Below are positions 63,581 to 64,000 of a stretch of DNA of 64,000 nt, in pieces. Position 1 is the stretch's first letter, and each line of letters opens with the position of its first letter. Below the pieces are notes generated by a model. The model ran no database searches, had not been told where the DNA came from, and was given only the letters and a program-made list of their open reading frames with translations. This stretch comes from Acanthosepion lycidas (Eukaryota; Mollusca; Cephalopoda; Sepiida; Sepiidae): contig OZ010573.1 in assembly GCA_963932145.1 (NCBI GenBank), forward strand, positions 27,946,119-28,010,118, read 5' to 3'. A program made the position numbers and the translations under genes.

Positions 63581-64000
63581 GATGACACTAGAGTAAAAAA
63601 GCATTATACTTCTGAACAAAAATATGATAAGAACAGAATTTCAATCTGGAAATATCTTAATAAATGTTTTCTATTAAATTATCAAAATGGTTTAATTCTT
63701 TTTAATACTATAAAGTGATATGTTTCCATTCTCAGATTGAAAAGAAAATAAGAATAGGTTCCTAAAGATTATCTGCTTTTATAGAATCAGTTCCTGGAAA
63801 TCTGAGTTGCCATTATTGCAGAAACCCAATCCTAAACAGGAAACAAAAGATGATTTTCTACTCTTATTCAATATATTATATATTATTTCATAATTTTTCA
63901 TGATTTTCATTTTATCTAAAATGGTGCTTTTTATCCCAAAACCCTCGGTCAATACACTCTTTTCATCATTGCTACTATTTTATTACACGTTTTCCCCTAC
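63581..64000. other. No gene; satellite scrap at 63819-63872
   Basis: AT-rich. Only the short satellite piece (GAAACCCAATCCTAAACAGG) is recognised. Confidence 0.45.

Overview
This is an AT-rich, repeat-saturated piece of an animal genome. I found no host gene: no exon, tRNA or rRNA gene, or CRISPR array could be supported. The mixture suggests a mollusc, most likely a coleoid cephalopod such as an octopus: several decayed LINE families whose C-terminal ends I recognise from cephalopod-type repeats, tRNA- and 5S-derived SINEs, many (TA)n/(CA)n arrays, mariner-type MITEs and Penelope-like elements. That assignment is an inference from repeat content, not from a marker gene.

Layout. 1-4 kb: a Penelope-like retroelement (PLE) with a 468-codon open frame (reverse transcriptase plus a degenerate GIY-YIG endonuclease), framed by two ~366-bp inverted terminal copies, followed by a second fold-back terminus. 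4-10 kb: LINE-B pieces, a mariner relic, and two tandem-repeat blocks. 10-24 kb: a 5S rRNA-derived SINE, LINE-A and LINE-C fragments, a ~275-bp TIR element (three copies in the window), a Tc1 N-terminal relic, a perfect-looking 58-nt hairpin and a second PLE 3' end. 25-38 kb: a family with tRNA-like head and PLE-like tail (called S2), a retroposon with 12-bp target duplications (called R), LINE-A/B/C fragments, and a long purine-only block. 39-45 kb: mariner MITEs, an internally deleted mariner copy, more S2 and R, and a second mariner relic. 45-58 kb: LINE-A, a nested fold-back at 48.2-49.5 kb, a hAT element with a mariner MITE nested in it, and another transposase relic. 58-64 kb: a tandem duplication carrying a probable solo LTR, a LINE-D fragment, a piggyBac-type MITE with TTAA duplications, R inserted in a satellite with a clean 12-bp duplication, and a hAT transposase C-terminus.

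LINE-A to LINE-D, S1, S2, R and M are labels used only in this report. They stand for: LINE-A, C-terminal end with xxFYANSFFxRTxxLWNSL; LINE-B, end with HSxxFFPRTxxLWNxLP; LINE-C, end with KFLGHIMRK; LINE-D, end with YCCHIWAGA-like residues and a distinct upstream part; S1, tRNA-like SINE with a body ending GGGAAAGGTATGAATC; S2 and R as above; M, the TGTAGAA element. The most interesting signals are structural. The PLE has inverted terminal copies with a possible hammerhead core. S2 repeats the same tail-to-tail architecture at least five times. A 5S-derived SINE shares its body with tRNA-derived SINEs. Two inverted LINE-C arms are far more alike than any other copies here. Several insertions can be dated relative to each other through target-site duplications. 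All reading is by eye; identities are counts or estimates from visual alignment.
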